NCBI RefSeq assembly: GCF_036898095.1
Contig: NC_090757.1
Location: forward strand, 71,551,787-71,615,786
Direction of reading: 5' to 3'
DNA from: Palaemon carinicauda
Taxonomy: Eukaryota > Arthropoda > Malacostraca > Decapoda > Palaemonidae
Length of the DNA stretch: 64,000 nucleotides
Both the position numbers and the translations under genes were made by a program. Of this stretch, positions 22,387-32,700 are shown one piece after another. Position 1 is the stretch's first letter, and every line of letters begins with the position of its first letter. The notes beneath the pieces were generated by a model that had not been told where the DNA came from, did not search any database, and saw only the letters and a list, made by a program, of their open reading frames with translations.

Positions 22387-24604
22387 TTTGCTAGTAGCTC
22401 GCTCGATTGGACGTATTTTTCCCTTTGTGCGACTTTATCTACTTGCATCCTCGCTATGTCTCAACCGTCAGCTTCACCTTCTTCTGGAAAGTTGAGTACA
22501 AAGGTTAAAGTATTGTTTAAATAAGCTCTGGCCTTAAAGTAAATCTTACTTTTCGAGATATTTGCATAATTGTGGCAGAGCTTTGCCAGACCGGTCAGCG
22601 CCATTTTATGACGCTGCTGTTGCTTGCATGCCTTATTTAGTTAGCCGCAACAGCCTTACCGGTATATAAATTACTAATCAGCGCTATTAGTTATTTAGTC
22701 TTCATAGCTAGGAACTTTATATCGTGTTTTTGACGCATTAATTAGGGTCTTCGCTGACCCCATACCAGTAGGCTTTGATTAGCCCCTAGGCCAGTGAGCC
22801 TATACCAGTGTTAATGCATGATATTCCAGTGATCCTAGTGTTAGTTATGAAGATTTTGGCATTATTTTACAATACCTTTGACAGTGATGCAAGTGTTTTT
22901 CGCCTTCAGGGACCATATAGGGGGTAGGTTATCTTGAGTGCCTTGCTAACCTAACCTTATGATAGGACCCCTATATGCTCTCTTCATCCCTAGCCCTAGG
23001 GCTTCCCTCTGGTAATCTTGTATCCTATTACATGTGATAGGACAAGACTCCTCAGAGTACTGTATCGCCTCCCCACCTAAGGGAATGACCCCTCCCTTAG
23101 TGTTGCGGACCTTAAAGGTAGAATCACCTCCTTTAAGCTGAATCGGTCCTGGACCTTTTCCTTGCGATACGTCTTCTCCCTTCCTTGATTAGGGTCTAAC
23201 GACCCTAATCCAGGTTAGGTTGGGAGGGCTGGTTTATGTACCTTGCTGAAATATACGCGTGCACCGTTTTTCAGTTGGTCCACCTACTATAGGTTAGGGT
23301 GAGCATCTCCCTTCCTAGGTGGCCGCTCTGGTACATAACCCATCCTTTCTTATAAGAAGACCCTTTCCCCCCCCCAACCTATCTCTTGCCTAGCCTAACC
23401 TACCAGTAGGTTAGGCTTCATATGTCCCCTGTCCTACACTCCACCCTAGGCTGGAGTGCTGGACCCCGTGGTGCTCCCAGTGTTGTCCGCTCTGATACAT
23501 AGTCCCTCCATAGTGCTATGGAGTCAGTTATCATTTGGTCGACACGAAGAGTCTCCACCCCTTCTTTGGGTACACCCTGTCCTCTCTTGGACTGCCTTAG
23601 CCCCGGCCATTGCGGCTCCTGCTTAGGATGATAGATTCACCTCTATCATGGTGGTACCTTTTCCAGAGGTGTCTTGACTAGGCTAGTACAGCCTTGCCAT
23701 CCCACCTCCATCTTTGGTGCTTGTCCCTTGCCGCCTCTACCCCGGCTTTACCGCCACTACGGGTGACTTCCTTATCCTTGCCGCCTTCCCCCGAGTACCG
23801 GGGGATCGCCGCCGGCCGCCGGCTTACCGCCGTGGCCTCTCCTTTCCCTCATAGCCTCGGCACACTGCCGACCCCTCCCGGAGTGCCGGCACTAGCTGCC
23901 AGCCCCCGGCCCCGGCTATGCTCCTTTATCCTTACCCCTGTCACCCTCCGACTGCCTCCGGCTGCCGGAACCGCCGCTCCTTGCCGGCGGCCGCCGCTAC
24001 CGGCTGCCGCCACCCTGGCTTCTTTTGACCATAGAATGATCATTCTTGAATGCCAGAAACTCTGCTCGAGCGGCTTCCGGCGTGCCGGGGGTATGCCGGA
24101 CCAGTCCGGAGGCGGCAAGATGCCTGGCACCCCTTCTCTCAGCTATCTCTACTAGCGATAGCTCCTAAAAACCGCACCTAGACGGCTTGTTAACGCAGAC
24201 AAATTGGTACGGAATCGTACATTTTGTTCAGTTTTCACTCTGTCTTCTTGCGTGTTTCATCTTTCCAGCACGCTACGTGTAATTGGCACGTCTGGTTGCC
24301 GGAACCTTACTAGGATCTCATGATCCCCAGACTTTCTTGATAAGATTTCAAGCCTAGTCTATATGGTAATTCTAAATGGAATTCCCATTATCAAGACACC
24401 TTCCATGGAGGCCTACGGCCACCTGGGACTGTCTGATGCTACGGCAACCAGCCGGGCGGGTTACACGAGGCATGCTTCTGTCTCCTTTCACCCACCCTTC
24501 TGTGCATCACAATTAACTTATGTTAATATTAACTTGTTAATAATTAACTTTATATACGAGCCATATTATGACTCTACAATACTCATCGTCTCTTTCTTTT
24601 ACAG
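22387..24604 (+). other. 5' leader of B3, CCGGCA-rich
   Basis: Untranslated leader between the ITR and gag, homologous to 58539-60895 and, inverted, to the B1 and B2 leaders. 23690-24150 is dense in CCGGC motifs. It ends in the acceptor-like TTTCTTTTACAG (to 24604). The donor-like position at 24470 reads GC where the other copies read GT. Confidence 0.6.
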
Positions 24605-26572
24605 GAGGAGTACGTCAAGTGTGACCACGACTTCTGCGGGGTCCGTCGGCCACACTTTTATGGACACACGGCGTGTAGGACACACGCCCCTTGTGCTCAC
24701 AAGAGAGGGGATCTCAAGTACTGGGGCCCCACCACCTGTTCGGTCTGCCAAGAATGCCTACAGAAAGCATTCTATGACCCTCCCTCAGCGGAGATTCGGG
24801 ACACTGCTCGGGACAACCTACGCAAGTGGGTACGTGGCTTTCAAAAGAACGCCACTGGACCATACCTAGCCACAGAAGAAATGAGGTCTTTGCTGTTCCC
24901 AAAGGCCTCACCAGACTCAGTGGTCCCAGTTGAACAGATCCCCGTCGTCCAGATCACAGTGGAACCTGATACTGTCATGGCTCAGTCCATGAGTGATTGT
25001 CACCTGGATTCAGAACATGATGAACACATGTCAGAGATCTCGGAGGACACCGAGAAAACCCTTATGGCCCAGGGTGAAGGGGAGGATGATGAAGAAGAGG
25101 ACCGGGTAGTATATACCGAGTCCGATAAGGAGGATGCCCCTCCCTCCCTCCCCCCTCCTACTCCTACACCGACGGAAGTGTCTCTCCCGTCTACGTCCTC
25201 CACCATGACTCCTCTACCTACGGCACAGGATATGATTCGGCTCATTGAATCCGTGATGGAGCAGAAGCTCCAAGAAACTCACAAGATCATTCGGTCGATG
25301 GGAGGTTCCAAGGAATCTCGCAAAATCTCCATCAAGGACCTCCCCGCATGCTCGAGCGACAATCCGTGGCGGTTCGCCGAGCATATGGTCATCGCTGATG
25401 ACAAGATCTTCGTCAGCGATAAGATCGGTTCCATACCCCTGGAAGAAGTGGAGTTCTTCCCCCGCTTTGAGGCGTATCCGGACTGTTACGTCCGTCTACG
25501 TTCAGAACCATCCTCAAAGGAAGAGACCGAACCGAAGGAGAAAATAGTGTTCGATCTCTCGAAGGCCCAGGCTATGCTTGCCAAAGCGCTTAAGGGCAGA
25601 GGCTTTACCTGCTCTGGACTTCCGGCTCTGAGCAAGAAGTACCCCACCTACGTTGCGCCCGATGAAGTGATGCTACCCTTCACGGAAAAGGCCTTCGCTG
25701 CCTGCCTTAAGGCTGTAGAGGAAGGGAAATCCTGCCCTGCATTGGAGGAATGAAGACCTTTCTCCGCAGCCACCCCGCCCGACACCAAACACTGGAAGGA
25801 TGTGCAACACACCTTCGTGGTGGGCAAACTAGATTCTGACGTTGCTGGACGTCAGTTTAATGAGGACCTCCCCAAGCTAAACGAACACCTCCTTCGTAGG
25901 GAACAGGAAACGAAGGAGAGGCTGGCAGCATCTCTCACTCTCCAGGTCCAGATGGACGTAATGGCTGGTGACACCAGAGTCCCTGACCATTACATGGTCC
26001 TTGCCAAATCTCACATGGCAACCTTAGTCAAGGATCTGTACCATTTCATGCGAGCTCGTAGAGCCTGCAGAGAATTCGTGTTCTCCAGTGCCACTGTCAG
26101 ACACGAACCCCGGAAACTGGTTGCCTCCAACATCTGGGGCAAGTACCTCTTCCCGTCTGATCTAGTGAAAGAGATCACAGACAAGGCCGCATCTGAGAAC
26201 AGGAACCTTCTCAACAAATGGGGCATGTCTAGGAAGAGAAAGCCCTCTCAGGATGACGGTCCTCAGCCTAAGAGGAAGCAGTCGAAGCATAGACCCCAGC
26301 AACGTCAGCACAGACGCCAGTTTCCGGCACCCGCTACTCCCCAAGTGGTCGCTCAGCCGCCACAGACCTTTCAGTTGGTCCCACAGCCGGTTTTGCCCTC
26401 ATCACCGGCCTTCAACCCCACCTTCGAGCAGCACTCCACTACCTTTCGTCCCAAGGGTAGAAGCTCAGGCAGGGGTTCCGGCAGAGATTCCTCTCGCCGG
26501 CCCTCCAGAGGCAGAGGAGGACAGGGAGCTAGCGGCCGAGGCAGCAAGTCCTCGGGACCACAGAAGCAATGA
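24605..26572 (+). pseudogene. Gag of B3 with one stop codon
   Basis: A single frame of about 656 codons from the acceptor-like site to the stop at 26570-26572. The N-terminus is Cys/His-rich (KC-x5-C, H-x2-C-x2-H-x2-C, TC-x2-C). An acidic, Thr/Pro-rich linker follows, then the core (SIPLEEVEFFPRFEAYPDC, FNEDLPKLNEHLLRREQE, RRACREFVF) and a basic RG/RS-rich tail. The only break is TGA at 25751-25753, where other copies have Cys (EECRPF). No ATG stands at the conserved N-terminus; the first in-frame ATG is 24881. The frame continues openly past the RT start only by overlap: RT is +1. Confidence 0.82.
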
Positions 26573-28412
26573 AGTGCTTCCGGTGGGAGGAAGACTCCGC
26601 CACTTCCAGGATCGCTGGACCTTCGACTCCTGGGCACACAGCATCATCAAGAAAGGTCTGGGCTGGAGCTGGGCGCAACCACCCCCAACCTTCCAGCAAT
26701 TCTTCCAACCTTCAACCCCCCTCTTGGAAGAATATGTGCTAGACCTCTTGAACAAGAAGGTGATAAGAAGGGTGAAGTCCACAAGGTTCCAAGGGAGACT
26801 GTTTTGTGTTCCCAAGAAAGACTCAGACAGACTCAGAGTCATTCTGGACTTATCCCCCCTCAACGTATTCATATCGAACGACAAGTTCAAGATGCTGACT
26901 CTCCAACAGATCAGAACCCTCCTGCCTCGAGGGTCTTTCACGGTCTCGATAGACCTGGCGGACGCATACTGGCACATACCAATGAACCATCACGCTTCCT
27001 CCTACCTAGGATTCCGACTCCAACGGAAAAGCTATGCCTTCCGGGCCATGCCCTTCGGACTCAACGTGGCCCCTCGGATATTCACAAAGCTAGCGGACGC
27101 AGTAGTACAACAGCTCCGCATCCGAAACGTCCAGGTGATGGCCTACCTCGACGACTGGCTAGTGTGGGCGCCCTCGCCCGAGGATTGTATAGAATCCTGC
27201 AGAAAAGTTACCCAGTTTCTCGAACACCTGGGATTCCAGATAAACGCGAAAAAGTCTCGCCTATCTCCAGCTCAGAAGTTCCAATGGTTAGGCATCCACT
27301 GGAATCTTCAGTCACACCGCCTTTCCATTCCAGCAAAGAAAAGGAAGGAAATAGCAGGGTCCGTCAAGCGACTGTTAAAATCCAAACGGATCTCGAGACG
27401 CCAGCAGGAACAAGTTCTAGGCTCTCTACAGTTCGCCTCGATCACAAACCCAGTGCTTCGTGCACAGCTAAAGGATGCAGCGGGAGTCTGGAGACGTTCC
27501 GCATCCGTCGCTCGAAGAGACCTCAAGAGACGGCTCCCAAGCAGACTTCGACTTCTTCTAAAGCCGTGGTCAGAAGCGAGGGCCCTCAAAAGGTCCCTTC
27601 CTCTCCAACACCCACCTCCATCTCTCAACATCCATACGGACGCTTCATTGGAGGGTTGGGGAGGTCACTCCCACCAACAACAGGCTCAAGGCACTTGGTC
27701 TCCCCTATTCAAGACGTTTCACATCAACATCTTGGAGGCCATGGCGGTTCTTCTGACGCTGAAGAAACTCTCCCCGCCCCCGTCGGTACACATTCGCCTG
27801 ACCCTGGACAGCTCTGTGGTAGTGCGTTGTCTCAATCGCCAGGGCTCAAGATCGCCCAAGATAAATCAGGTGCTCCTGACAATCTTCCGTCTGGCAGAAA
27901 GGAAGAAATGGCACCTGTCTGCAGTTCACCTACAAGGATTCCGCAACGTGACAGCGGATGCTCTATCTCGGACAAACCCGATAGAGTCGGAATGGTCTCT
28001 AGACGCAAGATCATTCTCCTTCATCTCTCACAGAGTCCCAGAACTCCAGATCGACCTCTTCGCAACGAGCGACAACCATCAACTTCCTCGATATGTAGCC
28101 CCATACGAGGACCCCAAAGCGGAAGCGGTGGACGCCATGACCTTGGATTGGAACAGATGGGCCAAGATTTACCTGTTCCCTCCCACCAATCTTCTGCTGA
28201 AAGTCCTCTCCAAATTGAGAACCTTCAAAGGGACAGCAGCTCTAGTGGCTCCCAAGTGGCCCCGCAGCAACTGGTACCCCTTGATCCTGGAGTTGCAGCC
28301 AACGCTGATCCCCCTCCCGGACCCAGTTCTCTCCCAGCAAATACAGAAGTCGACTGTCTTCGCTTCATCATCGAAAATCAAGGACCTTCATCTCATGATT
28401 TTCTCACCCTAG
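26253..28412 (+). CDS. Reverse transcriptase-RNase H-Dam-like methyltransferase of B3
   Basis: An intact 719-codon frame, +1 relative to gag and overlapping its last 320 bases. 26253 is the first ATG in the frame; the conserved part begins at about 26574. RT carries SIDLADAYWHIP and AYLDDWLVW (the two Asp at about residues 300-301). RNase H starts with NIHTDASLEGWGG (Asp at about 463), then LEAM, LDSS and NVTADALS. From about residue 607 comes the Dam-like segment DLFATSDNHQLPRY...YLFPPTNLL...APKWP. Expression by frameshift from gag, or by reinitiation, is inferred. It would reverse-transcribe the element RNA. No stop or frameshift is seen. Confidence 0.9.
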   Translation: MTVLSLRGSSRSIDPSNVSTDASFRHPLLPKWSLSRHRPFSWSHSRFCPHHRPSTPPSSSTPLPFVPRVEAQAGVPAEIPLAGPPEAEEDRELAAEAASPRDHRSNEVLPVGGRLRHFQDRWTFDSWAHSIIKKGLGWSWAQPPPTFQQFFQPSTPLLEEYVLDLLNKKVIRRVKSTRFQGRLFCVPKKDSDRLRVILDLSPLNVFISNDKFKMLTLQQIRTLLPRGSFTVSIDLADAYWHIPMNHHASSYLGFRLQRKSYAFRAMPFGLNVAPRIFTKLADAVVQQLRIRNVQVMAYLDDWLVWAPSPEDCIESCRKVTQFLEHLGFQINAKKSRLSPAQKFQWLGIHWNLQSHRLSIPAKKRKEIAGSVKRLLKSKRISRRQQEQVLGSLQFASITNPVLRAQLKDAAGVWRRSASVARRDLKRRLPSRLRLLLKPWSEARALKRSLPLQHPPPSLNIHTDASLEGWGGHSHQQQAQGTWSPLFKTFHINILEAMAVLLTLKKLSPPPSVHIRLTLDSSVVVRCLNRQGSRSPKINQVLLTIFRLAERKKWHLSAVHLQGFRNVTADALSRTNPIESEWSLDARSFSFISHRVPELQIDLFATSDNHQLPRYVAPYEDPKAEAVDAMTLDWNRWAKIYLFPPTNLLLKVLSKLRTFKGTAALVAPKWPRSNWYPLILELQPTLIPLPDPVLSQQIQKSTVFASSSKIKDLHLMIFSP

Positions 28413-29383
28413 CCGCTAAGAAAAGGTTTGGGATTTCGAAGAAGAGTCTAGACTTCCTCGAGGAATACAAGACCGAATCCACGAGAAGGCAATACGAATC
28501 GTCTTGGAGGAAATGGGTCTCCTTCGTCAAGGCAAAGAACCCCTCGAAAATCACCATAGATTTTTGCATGTCCTTCTTCATTCACCTTCATGGACAAGGC
28601 TTGGCAGCCAACACGATTTCTACTTGCAAATCGGCCTTGACCAGACCTTTGTCATACGCCTTCCAAATAGATCTGTCTAGTGACATCTTCAACAAACTAC
28701 CGAAGGCCTGTGCCCGTTTACGACCGGCACCCCCTCCGAGACCAATTACTTGGTCTCTAGACAAAGTTCTCCACTTCGCCTCCAACTTGGACAATGATTC
28801 ATGCCCTCTTAAGGACCTGACTCAGAAAGTTATATTTCTCTTCGCTCTAGCTTCGGGAGCCCGAGTCAGCGAAATAGTGGCACTATCTAGAGAAGAGGGA
28901 CATATCGTTTTCAATGATTCAGGAGACCTCTCCCTCTTCCCTGATCCGACGTTTCTCGCAAAGAACGAATTACCTACCAAACGATGGGGCCCGTGGAGGA
29001 TATGCCCCTTGAAGGAAGATGCCTCTCTATGTCCAGTAGAGAGCCTTAAGGTCTATCTTCATAGAACTTCAAACTTTGGTGGAGGCCAACTCTTCAAAGG
29101 AGAAACATCGGGCAGCAACCTGTCACTAAAACAATTGAGAGCAAAAATCGCCTACTTCATTCGCAGAGCGGATCCAGACAGTACACCCGCTGGTCATGAT
29201 CCTAGGAAAGTCGCTTCGTCTCTGAATTTCTTTCAGAGTATGGATTTCGAAAGCCTCAAGAACTATACAGGCTGGAAATCCTCGCGTGTTTTCTTTAAAC
29301 ATTACGCGAAACAAGTGCACGAAGTGAAACATTTTGTGGTAGCCGCAGGTAGTGTTATGAAACCTGCTCTGAACTCTGCTTAG
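28301..29383 (+). CDS. Tyrosine recombinase of B3
   Basis: A phage-integrase-type recombinase, -1 relative to RT and overlapping its end. The start given is approximate: the frame is open back to 26804, but recombinase similarity to the other copies begins near EVDCLRF at 28346. An N-terminal SAM-like core-binding part (YESSWRKWVSF, HGQGLAANTISTCKSAL) is followed by the catalytic domain, with Arg in SGARVSEIVAL, the HDPRK box, GWKS and the Tyr nucleophile in FFKHYAK. It would insert the circular DNA copy, which fits the lack of target duplication. It is intact here, broken in B2 and fused to RT in B1. Confidence 0.9.
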   Translation, partial: NADPPPGPSSLPANTEVDCLRFIIENQGPSSHDFLTLAAKKRFGISKKSLDFLEEYKTESTRRQYESSWRKWVSFVKAKNPSKITIDFCMSFFIHLHGQGLAANTISTCKSALTRPLSYAFQIDLSSDIFNKLPKACARLRPAPPPRPITWSLDKVLHFASNLDNDSCPLKDLTQKVIFLFALASGARVSEIVALSREEGHIVFNDSGDLSLFPDPTFLAKNELPTKRWGPWRICPLKEDASLCPVESLKVYLHRTSNFGGGQLFKGETSGSNLSLKQLRAKIAYFIRRADPDSTPAGHDPRKVASSLNFFQSMDFESLKNYTGWKSSRVFFKHYAKQVHEVKHFVVAAGSVMKPALNSA

Positions 29384-29710
29384 AACAGTGAGTTATTAGG
29401 GACTCTAACTCGTCGGGTGCCTATGTTGACCCTCAAGTGATACGTAGTGAAGCAGAAACCACCTTGTGTTTTCTTTAACTGTTCTTACCTCAGGTGAAAT
29501 GTCATAGTAGATTACCACATGAGTGCTACATGCCACGTGCATGACGTGTGTTACATAAAGACTAACGTTCCGTAGAACGAGTGCCTACTAATACTTGATT
29601 CTTCCCTTTCAGACTCAAGAGCACGCCTTTATGACTATGTACATTTTTATCAATGTAAATGTTTTTTACTATTTATTGCATGACATGTATTGATTTACCT
29701 GCAATTATAT

Positions 29711-29730
29711 AATAAAATGTCTATTTTATT
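29711..29730. terminator. Palindromic poly(A) signal pair of B3
   Basis: AATAAAAT, loop GTCT, ATTTTATT. It lies about 330 bases after the recombinase stop and is likely the polyadenylation signal. Confidence 0.6.
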
Positions 29731-30188
29731 ACTTGTGCGTCTCCCTTGCTCCTTTCTTACTATGAAATATACTATTAGTCATAGTTTTATTACCCTTTAT
29801 TCCTGGTTAAGGAAAATGCCAGGATTTACTCCGGGCATTTATTTATATAGAGCAAGTAAGTCTCCTTAGCGAATACTTACTCAATTATGAAGATGAGTCA
29901 ACTCCATACACGAAGTGTTCAACCACCACTTCTTCATGTTTGTTTCGACGCGAATACCAAATCGCTCTGACTTATCTTATGGATCTCATTGTTCCTTCAG
30001 CCTATATGAATAGCCTTCCCATGACCACTTTGATCTTAGCATAGCCCGTGGGGACTTCCATGCCAGGGGGGCAGGAAGGCAACTGCCTCACGGTAGCTCT
30101 AGTATAGACCACTATGCTTTCGGCTCAATGTTTTAGCACTCACTTATAAAGGGAAAAAGTCTACCACGATACACTAATTCTCTGGTAC

Positions 30189-30290
30189 TCTTCCATCAGG
30201 ACGCCATGGCTTGAGCCCAAAAAACGGATTTTGAGCGAAGCGAAAAATCTATTTTTGGGTGAGATAGCCATGGCGTCCTGATGGACCCAC
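30189..30290. repeat. Internal complementary region of B3
   Basis: Joins CTTCCATCAGGACGCCATGG...CCCAAAAAA (complement of the left end) to CGGATTTTGAGCGAAGCG...CCTGATGG (complement of the right end). Confidence 0.88.
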
Positions 30291-30355
30291 CCTGTCTGTT
30301 ATCAGGTCCCGCCCTGCGCCGCTGTATCATGGTGATGAGCGAGCTCCAGACTTTC

Positions 30356-30743
30356 GGAATGAGGACGGACGTGACGTCATCAAAAGCAATGGCGTCCGTC
30401 TGTTTACATCGCGAGTACCGATATCGCCACATCTAGATCGGCTGCGGCTCGGCTCCCAGCCACTCCCTGTCAGCCATATTGAAGCGTTAACTCTATATGG
30501 GGTGCAGATAGCTATGTGGCACGTCTATACATGCGTGTCCCCTGTTGTTACACGATGTCTTAAGGGGAAACCTTTAGGATACTCGCTCCAGAAGTTAGAA
30601 TTCTGTGATAACCTGTGGTTTAATTCTCTGGGAAAATCCTAGTAGTGATTACCCAAGGAAGCTACCAAAAAGGATCCTTCCATCAGGACGCCATGGCTAT
30701 CTCACCCAAAAATAGATTTTTCGCTTCGCTCAAAATCCGTTTT
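30356..30743. repeat. Right ITR of B3
   Basis: Inverted copy of 22033-22386 plus about 35 extra outer bases (ATAGATTTTTCGCTTCGCTC and following). TGACGTCA is at 30372-30379. Confidence 0.92.
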
Positions 30744-30848
30744 ATCTCTGATCATAATGAAGATTCAAACTGGAGGTAGAGCTTTGCTTATTACCCAGAC
30801 ATATTTCCCATACTTTTCCCTTAGAACTACATCACATCTTCCTACTTT

Positions 30849-30944
<96 letters not shown>

Positions 30945-31023
30945 ATATATATATATATATTTATATGTATACACATATACATATCTACATATATACATAC
31001 ATACATATATACATAAATACATG

Positions 31024-31056
<33 letters not shown>

Positions 31057-31060
31057 TACT
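30849..31060. repeat. (TA)n microsatellite inside T1
   Basis: Long TA tract with a short TG run, at the same internal position as the tract in T2 (44664-44979). Frames across it are artefacts. Confidence 0.93.
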
Positions 31061-31239
31061 GTATATATATGGGTTATGGAAAAAATCCGCGAAGTGGTGA
31101 ATCCGCGATGGTCGAACCGCGAAGTAGCGAGGGTTCACTGTATATTATTCTTCTCGTTCTTCAGGGAAAAGGGGTAAATGAAACTATAACAATCGTATAT
31201 TTCTTGATAAAGAATAGGAGCGGAGAGAGACGCACATGG

Positions 31240-31259
31240 AATAAAATAGACATTTTATT
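31240..31259. terminator. Palindromic poly(A) signal pair of B2
   Basis: Same AATAAAAT-AGAC-ATTTTATT palindrome as B1, about 340 bases beyond the recombinase stop on the minus strand. Confidence 0.6.
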
Positions 31260-31602
31260 TCTAAGATTGCAGATTATTATGGCAGTGATTACAATAATGA
31301 ATATAGAGTTTATTTACAATAATAAAAGAATAATGTACATAGAAAATAAAGACTTTAATCTTGATTCTGAAAAGAAAATTTACTTTTTAGAAACACAAGT
31401 TCCAGAGGAACGTCAGTCTTTTTCAAAGAAAACACATCATGCCCTAGGGCATGTGGCACTCATGTAAAGTCTATGACATTTCACCTTGTTAAGAACAGTC
31501 TATTAGAAACACTGTGTCCATTAAATCACTATGTATCACAAAAGGGTCAACACAGGCACCCGTAGAGTTAAAGTCCCAAGTAACTCACTGTTCTATGCAG
31601 AG

Positions 31603-32700
31603 TTAAACAGCAGGTTTCATAACACTACCTGCGGCTACCACGAAATGCTTTACTTCGTGCACTTGTTTTGCGTAGTGCTTGAAGAAAACGCGCGATGATT
31701 TCCAGCCTGTAAAGCTCTTGAGGCTTTCGAAATCCATACTCTGGAAGAAGTTCAGAGAAGAAGCGACTTTTCTAGGATCGTGACCTGCGGGTGTACTGTT
31801 AGGATCCGCTCTGCGAATGAAGTAGGTGATTTTCGCTCTTAGTTGTTTCAGTGACAGGTCGCTACCCGATGTTTCTCCTTTGAAGAGTTGTCCTCCACCG
31901 AAGTCTGAAGTTCTTCGAAGATAGACCTTAAGACTCTCCACTGGGCATAGAGACATCTTCCTTCAGGGGGCAGATTCTCCAAGGGCCCCATCTCTTGGTG
32001 GGTAGTTCATTCTTAGCGAGAAACGTTGGATCAGGGAAGAGGGTAAGCTCTCCTGTCTCTGCGAACAGGATATGACCCTCTTCTCTTGATAATGCCACTA
32101 TTTCACTGACTCGGGCTCCCGAGGCGAGAGCAAAAAGGAAGATAACTTTTTGAGTCAAGTCTTTCAGAGGGCACGAATCGTTGTCCAGGCTAGAAGCAAA
32201 ATGGAGCACCTTGTCCAGGGACCAGGAGATAGGTTTTGGTGGGGGTGCTGGGCGTAGTCTAGCGCATGCCTTTGGCAGTTTATTGAAGATATCACTGGAC
32301 AGATCAATCTGGAAGGCGTATAGGAGTGGTCTAGTCAAGGCCGATTTGCAGGTGGAAATCGTGTTGGCCGCTAAGCCTTGTCCATGAAGGTGAATGAAGA
32401 AGGACATACAAAAATCAATGGTGATTTCAATAGGATTTTTTGCCTTGACGAAAGAGACCCACTTTCTCCAGGAAGATTCGTATTGCCGTCTGGTAGATTC
32501 AGTCTTGTATTCCTCAAGGAAGTCTAAGCTTTTCTTCAAGATCCCAAACCTTTTCTTTGAGGCTAAGGAGAGAAAATCATGAGATGAAGGTCCCTGACTT
32601 TCAGTGATGAAGCGAAGACAGTCGACTTCTGTACTTGTTGAGAGAGAACTGGACCCGGTAGGGGAATCAGCGTGGGCTGCAGCTCCAGGACCAGAGGGTA
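31603..32700 (-). pseudogene. Tyrosine recombinase of B2, one frameshift
   Basis: The frame ending at 31928 carries the N-terminal part, the first catalytic Arg (SGARVSE) and stops after KEDVSMPSGES. The next frame (31956-31603) resumes at SLCPVESLKVYL and holds HDPRK, GWKS and KHYAK. B1 has two more bases (AGAGAGAC against AGAGAC) at about 31950, so a 2-base deletion separates the active-site halves. It is -1 relative to RT up to the break. Confidence 0.88.

Larger units (their letters stand above)
22033..30743 (+). mobile_element. DIRS-like retrotransposon B3 (subfamily II), nearly intact
   Basis: Inserted in T1 between GTTTACAT and the following ATCTCTG of the T2 reference, with only shared T residues at the junction and no target duplication, as expected for recombinase-mediated insertion. 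ITRs of about 350 bases (22033-22386, 30356-30743) differ by about four bases by eye. The ICR is at 30189-30290. The RT-RH-MT and YR frames are open. gag has one nonsense codon. It is the best candidate here for a recently mobile copy. Confidence 0.92.
21733..31140. mobile_element. Non-autonomous Tigger-type element T1, split by B3
   Basis: The left end CAGTGAACCCTCG at 21733 and right end CGAGGGTTCACTG ending at 31140 are inverted copies. TA at 21731-21732 and 31141-31142 is the target duplication expected of pogo/Tigger elements. Removing it restores the B2 sequence as seen in B1 near 9200. Without B3 it is about 0.7 kb and equals T2 in sequence. It has no coding region. Confidence 0.9.

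Noticed and set aside
23694..24155. 153-codon frame in the B3 leader
   Set aside because: The frame is not kept in B1, B2 or B4; it follows from the C-rich composition.
30757..31467. 236-codon plus-strand frame with long Tyr-Ile runs
   Set aside because: It is a translation of the TA tract inside T1, running on into B2 3' sequence.
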